A stretch of 39,493 nt of DNA, from contig CAZGXM010000016.1 of assembly GCA_964529795.1 (NCBI GenBank), forward strand, positions 1 to 39,493, given 5' to 3'. The DNA is from CAZGXM01 sp964529795 (GTDB taxonomy: Bacteria; Bacillota; JADQBR01). Below the pieces are notes generated by a model, which ran no database searches, was not told where the DNA came from, and saw only the letters and a program-made list of their open reading frames with translations. The position numbers and the translations under genes were made by a program. Shown one piece after another: positions 1 to 8,346 of the stretch. Each line of letters opens with the position of its first letter. The first letter of the stretch is position 1.

Positions 1-259
1 AGCTTACCAGGGCCGAGCACGTGCTGGCTGCCAAAAGTATTGCCAGGAGTGTAGCCCGGGTATACCGGTTATTGTTTTTTGTGTCATCAGGAAATGTCTT
101 TCCCAACTCCAGGCGGATGATATTATAGGGATGTCTTTTATAAAAGGTATTTTGTGCACGAGCATTAATTACATCATAAGGGGGGGTAATCACATCTTCC
201 AGGTTTCCAACTACTGTTGAATTATAACGCAATCCATTTATCGGGACTATTTCTGCCAT
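1..259 (-). CDS. DUF1015 family protein, N-terminal fragment
   Basis: Reads leftward off the window edge from an ATG at 259-257, preceded on its own strand by an AAGGAGGAG ribosome site. The visible 86 codons begin MAEIVPINGLRYN and contain ITPPYDVI, then RHPYNIIRLELG and NRYTRA. This is the conserved N-terminal pattern of the uncharacterised DUF1015 family as I remember it. Family members are about 400 aa, so about four fifths lies outside. After NRYTRA (about position 60) the frame continues open, but as a hydrophobic stretch (ATLLAILLAASTCSALVS) instead of the charged, Trp-containing helix I would expect, so the last 60 bases may hold a frameshift or an assembly junction. Function unknown. 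It is transcribed divergently from comM and is not part of that operon. Confidence 0.7.
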   Translation of the reverse strand, partial: MAEIVPINGLRYNSTVVGNLEDVITPPYDVINARAQNTFYKRHPYNIIRLELGKTFPDDTKNNNRYTRATLLAILLAASTCSALVS

Positions 260-347
260 TTGCACTCCTCCTTGAAACATTTGCAATTATTTTATTACAA
301 CTTGTTCATTAATTCAACAGAAAGGTTATTGACTTATTGACGTCTGC

Positions 348-395
348 TTATCTCGTGATAATGTCACCTTGTAGATTATCGCGGCAAAATGTCAC
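348..395. repeat. Two imperfect 20-bp direct repeats, possible mobile-element end
   Basis: TTATCTCGTGATAATGTCAC at 348-367 and TTATCGCGGCAAAATGTCAC at 376-395 match at 16 of 20 positions with a 28-bp period. Just upstream TTATTGAC occurs twice in tandem (326-333, 334-341). Repeated copies ending in AATGTCAC recall the multiple transposase-binding repeats at the ends of IS21-type insertion sequences. No transposase reading frame is present, so a remnant end or a regulator-binding array are both possible. The whole 260-528 interval between DUF1015 and comM holds no gene that I can support. Confidence 0.4.
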
Positions 396-528
396 TATGA
401 AGGACGAGGTGCGTTATCTATTGGTACAAAAATAATTGAATAGGCACAAAGAAGGAGGAATGGTAAATTTTGTAGAAAAAAGAACATGGTTTCCAAAATT
501 CAGGACAGCAAGTTTGGGGGAAAAGCTG

Positions 529-2046
529 ATGTTAGCAATTGTAGAAAGTTGTACTTTGATAGGTATTTCCGGGCGTTTAATCAGGGTGGAAGTGGATATA
601 TCCATGGGTTTACCGGGTTTTGAAATTGTCGGTCTGCCGGATACGGCAGTTAAAGAAGCAAAAGATAGGGTTAAAGCTGCAATTCGCAATAGCGGCTTTA
701 GATTTCCCGACCGAAAAATAACGGTAAACCTTGCCCCGGCCGATATTAAAAAGGTAGGCCCGTTTTTTGACCTGCCCATTGCCTTGGGTATTTTGATTGC
801 AAACCAGCAGCTTAATCCTAAAAGGCTGGCTGACAAAGTGTTTGTTGGTGAATTATCTTTAGACGGTACAGTGCGGCCCGTGCCAGGGATATTACCCATG
901 GCGTTGGCATTGATGAGGTTTAATAAAGAAGGCTTTTTTGTGCCGCAAGAAAATGGCTGGGAAGGCGCCTTGGCGGAAAATATTCATATTTATCCAGTAA
1001 AGCATCTCAGGGAACTGGTAGCAGCATTTAATGGTGGCTCCTGTTTGGAGCCGGTCGCAGCGGGTATTCCGGATCGGGAAATGAAAAAAGAAATGGATTT
1101 CGCAGATGTTATCGGGCAAAACGGTGCGAAAAGGGCTTTGGAAATTGCTGCCGCCGGCGGTCATAATGTTCTCATGGTTGGCCCGCCCGGGTCAGGAAAA
1201 ACCATGCTGGCCAAGAGATTACCTTCCATCCTCCCGCCTATGACCATGGATGAAAGTATAGAAGTAACTCAAGTTTACAGTGCCGCCGGGTTATTGAATC
1301 CGGAATTTCCGCTGATAACAATTCAACCCTTTCGCGCCCCGCACCATACCGCGTCGGCAGCCAGTATCATCGGTGGCGGGCGGATACCAAAGCCGGGAGA
1401 AATCAGCCTTGCCCATCATGGCATTTTGTTTTTGGACGAACTGCCTGAATACCGGAAAGACGTCCTGGAATCTCTCAGACAACCCCTGGAAAATGGCACC
1501 GTAACCATTTCCCGCGTGGCTGCAGCAGTTGAATATCCTGCCGAACTGATGCTGGTGGCAGCAATGAATCCCTGTCCCTGCGGTTTCTACGGTGATAATG
1601 CCAAACAGTGCCGGTGTACCAAGTACCAAATAAACCGCTATCGCAGCCGTATTTCCGGCCCTGTAATGGACAGAATAGATATTCAAATAGAAGTGCCGAG
1701 GCTCCCATATAAGGAAACACAGATGCAAGGGCGGGAAGAAACCTCGGCGGAAATCAGGGAACGGGTAATAAAGGCGCGGGAGTGTCAGCAAAAAAGGTAT
1801 CGAGGCAGCGGTATCCATGCCAACAGTCAGCTGGATGCACGGGGCATAAAAAAATGGTGTCAAGTGGATAAAGAAGGGGAGGAATTACTCAGACTTTCGT
1901 ATGACCGCTTGGGTTTGAGCATGCGGGCCCATCATCGCGTTTTAAAAGTGGCCAGAACCATTGCCGATTTGGAGGGCTCAGAGATGCTTTTAAGCAGCCA
2001 TGTTGCCGAAGCGATACACTACCGTAGTTTGGACAGGGAGGAGTAG
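529..2046 (+). CDS. comM: ComM/YifB-type Mg-chelatase-like AAA+ ATPase
   Basis: 505 aa from ATG 529, which gives the family-typical start MLAIVESCTLIGISG after a GGGGGAAAAGCTG ribosome site. In-frame starts at 436 and 460 would add an N-terminus the family lacks. The N-terminal ChlI domain (about 20-140, VDISMGLPGFEIVGLPD) has an S5-like fold. The AAA+ Mg_chelatase core follows with Walker A GPPGSGKT at 218-225, Walker B ILFLDELPE, and a cysteine cluster NPCPCGFYG...CRC typical of YifB proteins. The C-terminal domain has RAHHRVLKVARTIADL. In competent Gram-negative bacteria ComM is a hexameric helicase that promotes branch migration during integration of transforming DNA; its role in Firmicutes is less clear. 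Nearby dprA suggests a shared DNA-uptake or recombination theme. Confidence 0.95.
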   Translation: MLAIVESCTLIGISGRLIRVEVDISMGLPGFEIVGLPDTAVKEAKDRVKAAIRNSGFRFPDRKITVNLAPADIKKVGPFFDLPIALGILIANQQLNPKRLADKVFVGELSLDGTVRPVPGILPMALALMRFNKEGFFVPQENGWEGALAENIHIYPVKHLRELVAAFNGGSCLEPVAAGIPDREMKKEMDFADVIGQNGAKRALEIAAAGGHNVLMVGPPGSGKTMLAKRLPSILPPMTMDESIEVTQVYSAAGLLNPEFPLITIQPFRAPHHTASAASIIGGGRIPKPGEISLAHHGILFLDELPEYRKDVLESLRQPLENGTVTISRVAAAVEYPAELMLVAAMNPCPCGFYGDNAKQCRCTKYQINRYRSRISGPVMDRIDIQIEVPRLPYKETQMQGREETSAEIRERVIKARECQQKRYRGSGIHANSQLDARGIKKWCQVDKEGEELLRLSYDRLGLSMRAHHRVLKVARTIADLEGSEMLLSSHVAEAIHYRSLDREE

Positions 2047-2101
2047 TGTTGGCAGGTTGTGCTATTGCTGCGTCAACGTGCCTGAGAACCGGTATCGGTC
2101 A

Positions 2102-2166
2102 CTGTAAAAAGAGTAAATTAAAAATTTTTTAAAGGTTCCAGGCAAGTAAAAATTTAACTTTTACAG
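2102..2166. repeat. Long imperfect inverted repeat between comM and the spore protein gene
   Basis: Arm 2102-2119 (CTGTAAAAAGAGTAAATT) and arm 2151-2166 (AATTTAACTTTTACAG) are inverted copies apart from small bulges, separated by 31 bases that include AAAAATTTTTT. It lies in the 259-base gene-free interval 2047-2305, after comM and before the spore-protein gene. It could be a structured 3' end of comM or a regulatory element. The sequence is AT-rich, so chance pairing is not excluded. I did not find a confident sigma-F/G promoter in the rest of the interval. Confidence 0.35.
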
Positions 2167-2305
2167 AAAATAGTTTACCCGTGACAAATTTTTAACATTA
2201 ACTTAAGGTTTGAACAAATTTTCAAATGATAAGCGCCGTTGCCTATATTTAATAGCCATAAATTTCAGCCTTTGAGAAAAAATAAAAAAGCAAGGAGGTG
2301 ACGAC

Positions 2306-2533
2306 ATGGCTCAAGGACAGCAAGGGAAAAAACATGTTGTTCCCGGGGCGCACGGGGCTTTGGACAATATGAAATATGAAATTGCCGCAGAACTGGGAAT
2401 TCCCGTCTACCAGGGTTCTGAAGATTACTGGGGGGAGATTCCCGCGAGGGACTGTGGTACAGTAGGTGGTCACATGGTGAGAAGGATGATCCAGATGGCG
2501 GAACAACAATTGTCCGGCACCACAACCAGCTAA
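2306..2533 (+). CDS. Alpha/beta-type small acid-soluble spore protein
   Basis: 75 aa, ATG 2306 after a perfect AAGGAGGTGACGAC ribosome site. It carries the SASP family blocks: KYEIAAELGI (about 23-32), which contains the E-I-A-x-E site cut by the germination protease GPR, and DYWGEIPARDCGTVGGHMV followed by RRMIQMAEQQL. These proteins saturate DNA in the forespore, force it into an A-like form and protect it from UV and heat; GPR degrades them at germination to supply amino acids. The gene is monocistronic, with its own terminator at 2540. Forespore (sigma-G) expression is expected from the family. Gene-family numbering (sspA-like) cannot be decided from sequence alone. Confidence 0.95.
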   Translation: MAQGQQGKKHVVPGAHGALDNMKYEIAAELGIPVYQGSEDYWGEIPARDCGTVGGHMVRRMIQMAEQQLSGTTTS

Positions 2534-2539
2534 TATTTT

Positions 2540-2561
2540 CCGGGTAAATCCCGGTTTTTTT
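2540..2561 (+). terminator. Rho-independent terminator after the SASP gene
   Basis: CCGGG-TAAAT-CCCGG followed by seven T residues, starting seven bases after the SASP stop codon. The stem is short (5 bp) but GC-only with a strong U tract. Confidence 0.75.
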
Positions 2562-2774
2562 ATGTTATTTTAAAAATATGGTTACAGCGCGTAAGTATCA
2601 TTAATTGGAAGGAAGCAAATAAACTATGGTGTCGTTTGTTACAAGTTCAGACCGGCCGCAGGAAATTAACACTCTTCAGCACCTTTTGTGAAAATGTTTC
2701 CAATATTAGAAGGAAAATTTGCTTCCACCCCGAAAGCAGAGTAAAAAGGTTTTCGGGTATGGGGAGGATGAACG

Positions 2775-3860
2775 ATGAAAGATATTTATTGGTTGGGTTT
2801 AAGCCGTATTCCCGGCTGGGGTATACGTTCCTTGTTGCGGGTTAGGCAGGAGTTTGCTTCCGCCGAGGATCTCTGGCAGTGTCCGGAAAAGCAGCTGCAT
2901 GGTCTTGCAGGATTATCGCAAGCTCAAATTGAAAGTTTTGTCAGCTTTAGAAAAACATTTGAGCCAGAGCGGGAATGGCAACGTCTCCATGATTTGGACA
3001 TCAACTTTACCTGTGTGGACCACCCCACATATCCTAATACATTACGTCGTTTATATGATCCTCCACCGCTGCTTTACTACCGCGGGGACTTTTCCTTGTT
3101 AAAGAAGGATGCGGTAGCGGTGGTCGGCGCACGTAAGGCCACTGCATACGGGAAAAAGGTGGCATTTCAGCTGGCTGCAGATTTAGCTACAGGTGGGCTT
3201 GTTGTTGTCAGTGGTATGGCCAGGGGTATCGATACCGCCGCTCACCGGGGCGCATTGGATGTTAAAGGCAAAACAATAGCGGTATTGGGGTCGGGAGTTG
3301 ATGTCTGCTACCCCAAGCAGAACAAAGAACTATATGACATTATCAGGGAAGAGGGTTTAATTGTGTCCGAGTTTCCCCCACATGCCGAACCGGAAGCAAA
3401 ACACTTTCCAATTCGTAATCGTATCATCAGCGGTTTAAGCCTGGGAGTGGTGGTAGTGGAGGCTGCACAAAAAAGCGGCTCACTGATTACGGCGGACCTG
3501 GCCCTGGAACAAGGGAAGGAAGTATTTGCCGTACCGGGCCCGGTAACCAGTTTTAACAGCAGTGGCACCAACAATCTGATTAAAGAGGGAGCAGTGCTGG
3601 TGGAGAATGCAGCTGATGTTTTGGCTCAACTGGGATTTGAGCAAGACCTTTGGCAGGACACGGCAGCCGGGAAAAAAGGAGTTTTATTGACCAGTGAGGA
3701 AGAAAAAATTATCAATTTACTTGCCGGCGGACCTGTTCATCTTGACCTGCTGGTAAAAGAAACGGGGCACACTATTGAACGTTTAAATTCCATGCTGTTA
3801 TTCTTAGAAGTTAAGGGGTTGGTAAAGAAACTGCCCGGAAGCATGTACCAGGCGGTCTGA
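2775..3860 (+). CDS. dprA: DNA processing protein DprA/Smf
   Basis: 361 aa, ATG 2775 seven bases after GGGGAGG. The N-terminal helix-hairpin-helix/SAM-like region (about 1-75) precedes the Rossmann-type Smf core (about 110-315). Core motifs are VVGARKATAYG, VVSGMARGIDTAAHRGAL, VLGSGVDVCYP, EFPPHAEPEAKHFPIRNRII and the SGSLITADLALEQGKEVFAVPG block. A small winged-helix tail (about 325-361) is typical of DprA. DprA loads RecA on incoming single-stranded DNA during transformation and is widely kept in species not known to be competent. As in Bacillus it sits directly upstream of topA. The interval 2562-2774 before it shows no gene or clear promoter. Confidence 0.96.
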   Translation: MKDIYWLGLSRIPGWGIRSLLRVRQEFASAEDLWQCPEKQLHGLAGLSQAQIESFVSFRKTFEPEREWQRLHDLDINFTCVDHPTYPNTLRRLYDPPPLLYYRGDFSLLKKDAVAVVGARKATAYGKKVAFQLAADLATGGLVVVSGMARGIDTAAHRGALDVKGKTIAVLGSGVDVCYPKQNKELYDIIREEGLIVSEFPPHAEPEAKHFPIRNRIISGLSLGVVVVEAAQKSGSLITADLALEQGKEVFAVPGPVTSFNSSGTNNLIKEGAVLVENAADVLAQLGFEQDLWQDTAAGKKGVLLTSEEEKIINLLAGGPVHLDLLVKETGHTIERLNSMLLFLEVKGLVKKLPGSMYQAV

Positions 3861-3877
3861 TTAATTGCTGCAGATGG

Positions 3878-3906
3878 TTATAAATACTACCCCGGCTGTT
3901 TATAAT
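3878..3906 (+). promoter_or_regulatory. Weak candidate sigma-A promoter before topA
   Basis: A perfect -10 hexamer TATAAT (3901-3906) lies 17 bases after a poor -35 (TTATAA, 3878-3883). A TG two bases upstream of the -10 is near, but not at, the extended -10 position. It lies in the dprA-topA gap, 50 bases before the topA start. Confidence 0.4.
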
Positions 3907-3955
3907 GATTAAAAGATAAATCAAAAATGTACTAAAGGAATTTGAGGTGAAAAAT

Positions 3956-6058
3956 GTGGCGAAAACTCTCGTTATCGTGGAATCCCCGGCAAAGGCAAAA
4001 ACAATTTCCAAGTTTTTGGGTCGGAAATACACGGTTAAATCTTCTGTGGGCCATGTCAGGGATTTGCCGCGCAGTCAGTTTGGTGTGGATGTGGAACACG
4101 GTTTTCAGCCCAAGTATATCACCATCCGTGGCAAGGGAGAAATTTTAAAAGAACTGCGACAGGCAGCGGAAAAATGTGAAACTGTTTTATTGGCGCCGGA
4201 CCCGGACCGGGAAGGAGAAGCTATTGCTTGGCATTTAGCGCATGCCTTAAAGCTGGATGCCCAACGGGACTGCCGTATTCAGTTTAACGAAATAACCAAA
4301 AATGCAGTTTTCCATGCCATAAAACAGCCGCGAAAAATCAACCGGGACCTGGTTGAGGCCCAACAAGCCCGGCGAATCTTGGACCGTTTGGTGGGTTATA
4401 ATCTCAGCCCGTTGTTATGGCGTAAGGTAAAAAAAGGCTTAAGTGCCGGGCGGGTACAGTCAGTGGCCGTGTGCCTTATTTGTGACCGGGAAGAAGAGAT
4501 TAATAACTTTGAACCGGAGGAGTATTGGACTTTAGACAGCTTGTTTACCGTCAACGGCAAGCTGTTGGAAGCGCGACTGACCAAATTTCAAGGCAAGAAA
4601 ATAGAGATAAAAACACAAACGGACATGGGCCGGGTGCTGGAGCAGTTGCAAGGAGCTGCCTATGTTGTCAGTGAGGTGAAGAAAAAGGATAAGAAGCGTA
4701 ATCCCGTTCCTCCCTACACTACCAGCAGCCTTCAGCAAGAGGCTTATCGAAAGCTGAATTTTACAGCGAAAAAAACCATGCGCATTGCCCAGCAGCTTTA
4801 TGAAGGTATTAATATCGGGAAGGAAGGGGCAGTGGGTTTGGTTACATATATCCGTACGGATTCCACCCGGATTGCTGCTTCCGCCCAACAGGAAGCCAAG
4901 GAATTTATTTTGGGAAAATACGGGGATAAATATGTACCGGAAAAGATGCGACAGTACAGCAACAAACAATCAGCACAAAATGCTCATGAGGCCATCAGGC
5001 CTACAAGTGTTTGGCGGACTCCGGAACAAATCAAGGGCAAGTTGTCCCGGGACCAATTCCGGTTATACAATTTGATTTGGAAAAGATTTTTGGCCAGTCA
5101 AATGGCTGCTGCTTTGTTGGAAAACACCACCATCTTGATTGCAGCCGGTGATTACTTGTTCAAAGCCTCCGGTTCAGTCATCAAGTTCCCCGGATTCATG
5201 GAGGTATATATTGACGACAACGATGACGTTCAGGAAAAAAATGACCTGCTGCCGGATGTCACGGTAGGTACCGTTTTGGACTTGAAAAAGCTGGTTGACA
5301 AGCAACACTTTACCCAGCCACCGCCACGTTATAGTGAAGCATCGCTGGTTAAAGCCTTGGAAGAGCAGGGGATAGGCAGGCCCAGTACCTATGCTCCGAC
5401 AATTGAAACTATTTTGACGCGGGGATATGTGGTACGGGAGGATAAGCAGTTTTATCCCACTGAATTGGGACAGGTGGTTGTTCAATTGTTGAAGGAATAC
5501 TTTCCCGATATTGTTGATGTCGATTTTACCGCCAATTTGGAAGCGGAACTGGATGATATTGAAGAAGGCAGGCGGGATTGGCGGGAAGTTTTGGATAACT
5601 TTTACCGCCCATTTAGGAGCCTGCTTCGCAAGGCGGAGGAAGAAATCGGTCGCGTGGAGATTGAAGATGAGGTATCGGATGTTACCTGCGAAAAGTGCGG
5701 CCGCAACATGGTGATAAAGTATGGTCGTTACGGTAAGTTTTTGGCGTGCCCGGGCTTTCCGGAATGCCGGAACACCAAACCGTTACTGGAAGAAATTGGA
5801 GTCAAGTGCCCGTACTGTCAGGGAGAGATAGTGGAACGGCGAAGCAAAAAAGGAAGGAAATTTTTCGGGTGCAGTAATTATCCCGAGTGCAATTTTGTTT
5901 CCTGGCATAAGCCGGTGGAAGAAAAGTGTCCGGAATGTGGCGCCTACTTAATAGAAAAAAGGTCAAAAAAGTATAGAGCACGTTTGGAGTGTTCCAATAA
6001 GGAGTGCAGCTACCGTCGCCCAGTGAAAAACAAAGCCGAAAAAGTTGAGAGGAAGTAG
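3956..6058 (+). CDS. topA: DNA topoisomerase I (type IA)
   Basis: 700 aa from GTG 3956 (protein MAKTLVIVESPAKAKTI, the family-typical start, with GAGGTGA just upstream). A GTG at 3947 in the same frame is an alternative. It relaxes negative supercoils by nicking and passing one strand. The TOPRIM domain (1-115) has the acidic metal motif APDPDREGEAIAWHL. The catalytic tyrosine is Tyr298 in TYIRTDSTR. The gate and arch domains are complete. The C-terminus has three zinc-ribbon repeats (about 575-690), each with two CxxC or CxnC pairs: CEKCGRN, CPYCQGE and CPECGAY starts. The length is usual for Firmicutes TopA. It is co-directional with trmFO, whose ribosome site lies in the last topA codons. 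Confidence 0.97.
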   Translation: MAKTLVIVESPAKAKTISKFLGRKYTVKSSVGHVRDLPRSQFGVDVEHGFQPKYITIRGKGEILKELRQAAEKCETVLLAPDPDREGEAIAWHLAHALKLDAQRDCRIQFNEITKNAVFHAIKQPRKINRDLVEAQQARRILDRLVGYNLSPLLWRKVKKGLSAGRVQSVAVCLICDREEEINNFEPEEYWTLDSLFTVNGKLLEARLTKFQGKKIEIKTQTDMGRVLEQLQGAAYVVSEVKKKDKKRNPVPPYTTSSLQQEAYRKLNFTAKKTMRIAQQLYEGINIGKEGAVGLVTYIRTDSTRIAASAQQEAKEFILGKYGDKYVPEKMRQYSNKQSAQNAHEAIRPTSVWRTPEQIKGKLSRDQFRLYNLIWKRFLASQMAAALLENTTILIAAGDYLFKASGSVIKFPGFMEVYIDDNDDVQEKNDLLPDVTVGTVLDLKKLVDKQHFTQPPPRYSEASLVKALEEQGIGRPSTYAPTIETILTRGYVVREDKQFYPTELGQVVVQLLKEYFPDIVDVDFTANLEAELDDIEEGRRDWREVLDNFYRPFRSLLRKAEEEIGRVEIEDEVSDVTCEKCGRNMVIKYGRYGKFLACPGFPECRNTKPLLEEIGVKCPYCQGEIVERRSKKGRKFFGCSNYPECNFVSWHKPVEEKCPECGAYLIEKRSKKYRARLECSNKECSYRRPVKNKAEKVERK

Positions 6059-6061
6059 GTA

Positions 6062-7363
6062 ATGCAGGTAACAGTAATTGGTGCCGGCTTGGCGGGTAGT
6101 GAAGCGGCCTGGCAGCTGGCAAAACAGCATATTCCGGTGAAGTTGGTGGAAATGCGCCCGCAACGGATGACTCCGGCCCATAAAACCGGTTTGTTTGGAG
6201 AATTGGTTTGCAGTAACTCTTTAAGAGGTGCCAGCCTGACCAATGCAGTGGGGTTATTGAAGGAAGAAATGCGCCGGTTGGATTCTTTAATAATGATTTG
6301 CGCCGGGAAACACAGATTGCCGGCCGGGGGAGCGCTGGCTGTAGACCGGGAGGGGTTTGCCCGCGAAATAACAAGCAAAATCAAGAAGAATTTGTTAATT
6401 GAAGTGGAAAACCGGGAAGCAGAGACCATACCGGAGGGGACTGTGATTATTGCGACGGGGCCGCTGACGTCGGACAGGTTGGCAATGGAAATCAGCACCT
6501 TGACCGGTGAGGAGTCGTTATATTTTTATGATGCGGCCGCCCCCATTGTCACGGCAGACAGTATCGACTATGATAAAGTCTTTTGGGCTTCCAGATATGA
6601 TAAAGGGGATGCGGATTATATTAACTGTCCCTTATCAGAGGAAGAATATGAAATTTTTTATCGGGAATTGGTAAATGCTGAACAGGCACCGCTGGAGGAA
6701 TTTGAGCAGGAGCATTTTTTTGAAGGTTGTATGCCGGTGGAACAGCTGGCAAAACGCGGCTTCAAAACCTTATTATTCGGGCCTATGAAACCGGTGGGAT
6801 TGGTGGACCCTAAAACAGGAAAAGAACCTTATGCAGTGGTGCAATTAAGACAAGACGATAAAGCGGCAACATTATATAATATGGTAGGCTTTCAGACTCA
6901 CTTGAAGTGGTTTGACCAGAAACGGGTGTTTCGTATGATTTCCGGTTTGGAAAAAGCTGAATTTGCTCGCTTCGGGGTTATGCATCGCAACACATTTATC
7001 AACTCACCTCGTGTACTTGAGGGGACTATGCAGCTGAGAGAGAGGAAAGAAATATTTTTTGCCGGACAAATTACGGGGGTGGAAGGTTACGTGGAATCGG
7101 CGGCGAGTGGTTTGGTGGCGGGGTTGAATGCCGCCCGGTTGGTCAAAGGCAATGATCCCGTAACATTTCCTGAAGAAACGGCTATTGGTGCTTTGTGCCG
7201 TTACGTTTCTTCAGCCAGTCCCGATGATTTTCAACCGATGAATATAAATTTCGGCCTGCTGCCACCTCTGGAGAAAAAAGTAAGACCCAAGCCTCGCCGT
7301 AATGAAATGTTGGCCCAACGGGCATTGCAAGGTCTTGACCGGTTCAAGCACAATTATTTGTAG
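6062..7363 (+). CDS. trmFO: Methylenetetrahydrofolate-tRNA (uracil-54-C5)-methyltransferase TrmFO
   Basis: 433 aa, ATG 6062, three bases after topA, with GAGGAAG overlapping the topA end. It makes ribothymidine at position 54 of tRNA using methylenetetrahydrofolate and FADH2. The N-terminal FAD-binding motif is VIGAGLAGSEAAW. The two cysteines used by the characterised B. subtilis enzyme correspond to Cys50 (ELVCSNSLRG) and Cys223 (FEGCMPVEQ). GQITGVEGYVESAASGL near residue 340 is the second flavin-binding block. The length matches the family (about 435). The topA-trmFO-xerC order is conserved in Firmicutes; the old name gid reflects similarity to MnmG. Confidence 0.97.
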   Translation: MQVTVIGAGLAGSEAAWQLAKQHIPVKLVEMRPQRMTPAHKTGLFGELVCSNSLRGASLTNAVGLLKEEMRRLDSLIMICAGKHRLPAGGALAVDREGFAREITSKIKKNLLIEVENREAETIPEGTVIIATGPLTSDRLAMEISTLTGEESLYFYDAAAPIVTADSIDYDKVFWASRYDKGDADYINCPLSEEEYEIFYRELVNAEQAPLEEFEQEHFFEGCMPVEQLAKRGFKTLLFGPMKPVGLVDPKTGKEPYAVVQLRQDDKAATLYNMVGFQTHLKWFDQKRVFRMISGLEKAEFARFGVMHRNTFINSPRVLEGTMQLRERKEIFFAGQITGVEGYVESAASGLVAGLNAARLVKGNDPVTFPEETAIGALCRYVSSASPDDFQPMNINFGLLPPLEKKVRPKPRRNEMLAQRALQGLDRFKHNYL

Positions 7364-7426
7364 TTGGTCTTGTCAGGTATTTGTGAGTATGATAACATAA
7401 AATATGTTTAACTGGGGGAAAGAATT

Positions 7427-8335
7427 ATGGTAAGCTTGGAGGAAACGCTCGATGCTTTCCAAAATTACCTGAAAGTACATCGGAACTGTTCGCCTCTAAC
7501 TAATATTGCCTATCAACAGGACATCTTTCAATTTAACCTTTTTGCGGCCAATTTATTGAAGAAAGAACCGTCAGCTTTACAACCGGCGGATATAGATTAC
7601 CGGTTGATAAGACAATTCTTATCATGGTTAATCCGTGGCGGATGTAAAAAAAGTACCGTGGCGAGAAAGTTGGCGGCCTTGCGTTCGTTTTTCCGGTATT
7701 TGAACCAGGAGCAAATAATTGATGTCAATCCGGTCTTAATGATTAAAACCCCTAAACAGGATAAACGATTACCTTCTTTTTTATATTACGAAGAGATTGC
7801 CCAATTACTGGCGGCGCCGGATGATAAGGGACCGCTGGGTATCAGGGATAGGGCACTGCTCGAGTTTATTTATTCTTCGGGAGTGAGAGTCAGCGAAGTC
7901 GTGTCACTTCGGGTTGATGCGCTGGATGTATCTTTAGGTTGCATCCGGGTGACAGGGAAAGGTGCAAAAGAGAGGTTAGTACCTTTTGGCAGCAAGGCTG
8001 CAGAAGCTTTGACCAGGTATTTGGCGGAATCCCGTCCCAAATTAGCGGCAGGTGATCATGATACTTTATTTGTTAACCACCGTGGTGGACCATTAACCGC
8101 CAGAGGGATTCGTTATATTGTCGATAAATATGTCAAAATACTGGCTTTGACCAGGCAGGTTTCACCGCATACTTTGCGTCATTCTTTTGCCACCCATATG
8201 TTGGACCGAGGTGCGGACTTGCGGGTGGTACAGGAACTGCTTGGCCACGTGAGCCTGTCCACTACCCAGATTTACACTCATGTCACCAAACAACGTTTGA
8301 GGAGTGTTTATCAAAGCGCTCATCCGCGGGCTTGA
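7427..8335 (+). CDS. xerC: Tyrosine recombinase XerC (CodV)
   Basis: 302 aa, ATG 7427 after GGGGGAAAGAATT. It resolves chromosome dimers at dif together with XerD and FtsK. An N-terminal SAM-like core-binding domain (about 5-90) is followed by the catalytic domain. All six active-site positions are visible: Arg154 (SSGVRVSEV), Lys178 (TGKGAKERLVPFG), His248 and Arg251 (HTLRHSFATHM), His274 (LLGHVSL) and Tyr283 (TQIYTHV). The position between trmFO and hslV matches B. subtilis codV and makes XerC a better call than a phage integrase. The 63-base gap before it contains a possible weak promoter (TTGTGA 7381, TATGTT 7403, 16-base spacing) that I would not rely on. Confidence 0.96.
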   Translation: MVSLEETLDAFQNYLKVHRNCSPLTNIAYQQDIFQFNLFAANLLKKEPSALQPADIDYRLIRQFLSWLIRGGCKKSTVARKLAALRSFFRYLNQEQIIDVNPVLMIKTPKQDKRLPSFLYYEEIAQLLAAPDDKGPLGIRDRALLEFIYSSGVRVSEVVSLRVDALDVSLGCIRVTGKGAKERLVPFGSKAAEALTRYLAESRPKLAAGDHDTLFVNHRGGPLTARGIRYIVDKYVKILALTRQVSPHTLRHSFATHMLDRGADLRVVQELLGHVSLSTTQIYTHVTKQRLRSVYQSAHPRA

Positions 8336-8346
8336 GGAGGGAAATT

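Noticed and set aside
348..395. Repeat pair considered as a CRISPR array
   Set aside because: Only two imperfect copies with an 8-base gap; no spacer-sized intervals and no cas genes.
1291..1863. 190-codon minus-strand frame opposite comM
   Set aside because: No motif, no start context, antisense to the conserved Mg-chelatase core.
2221..2305. Sigma-G promoter for the spore protein gene
   Set aside because: TGATAA and CATAAAT occur but with wrong spacing (24 bases); no combination fits the sigma-F/G consensus well enough to report.
2636..2845. 69-codon + strand frame just before and overlapping dprA
   Set aside because: Atypical composition, weak start, and out-of-frame overlap with the DprA N-terminus that has a good ribosome site.
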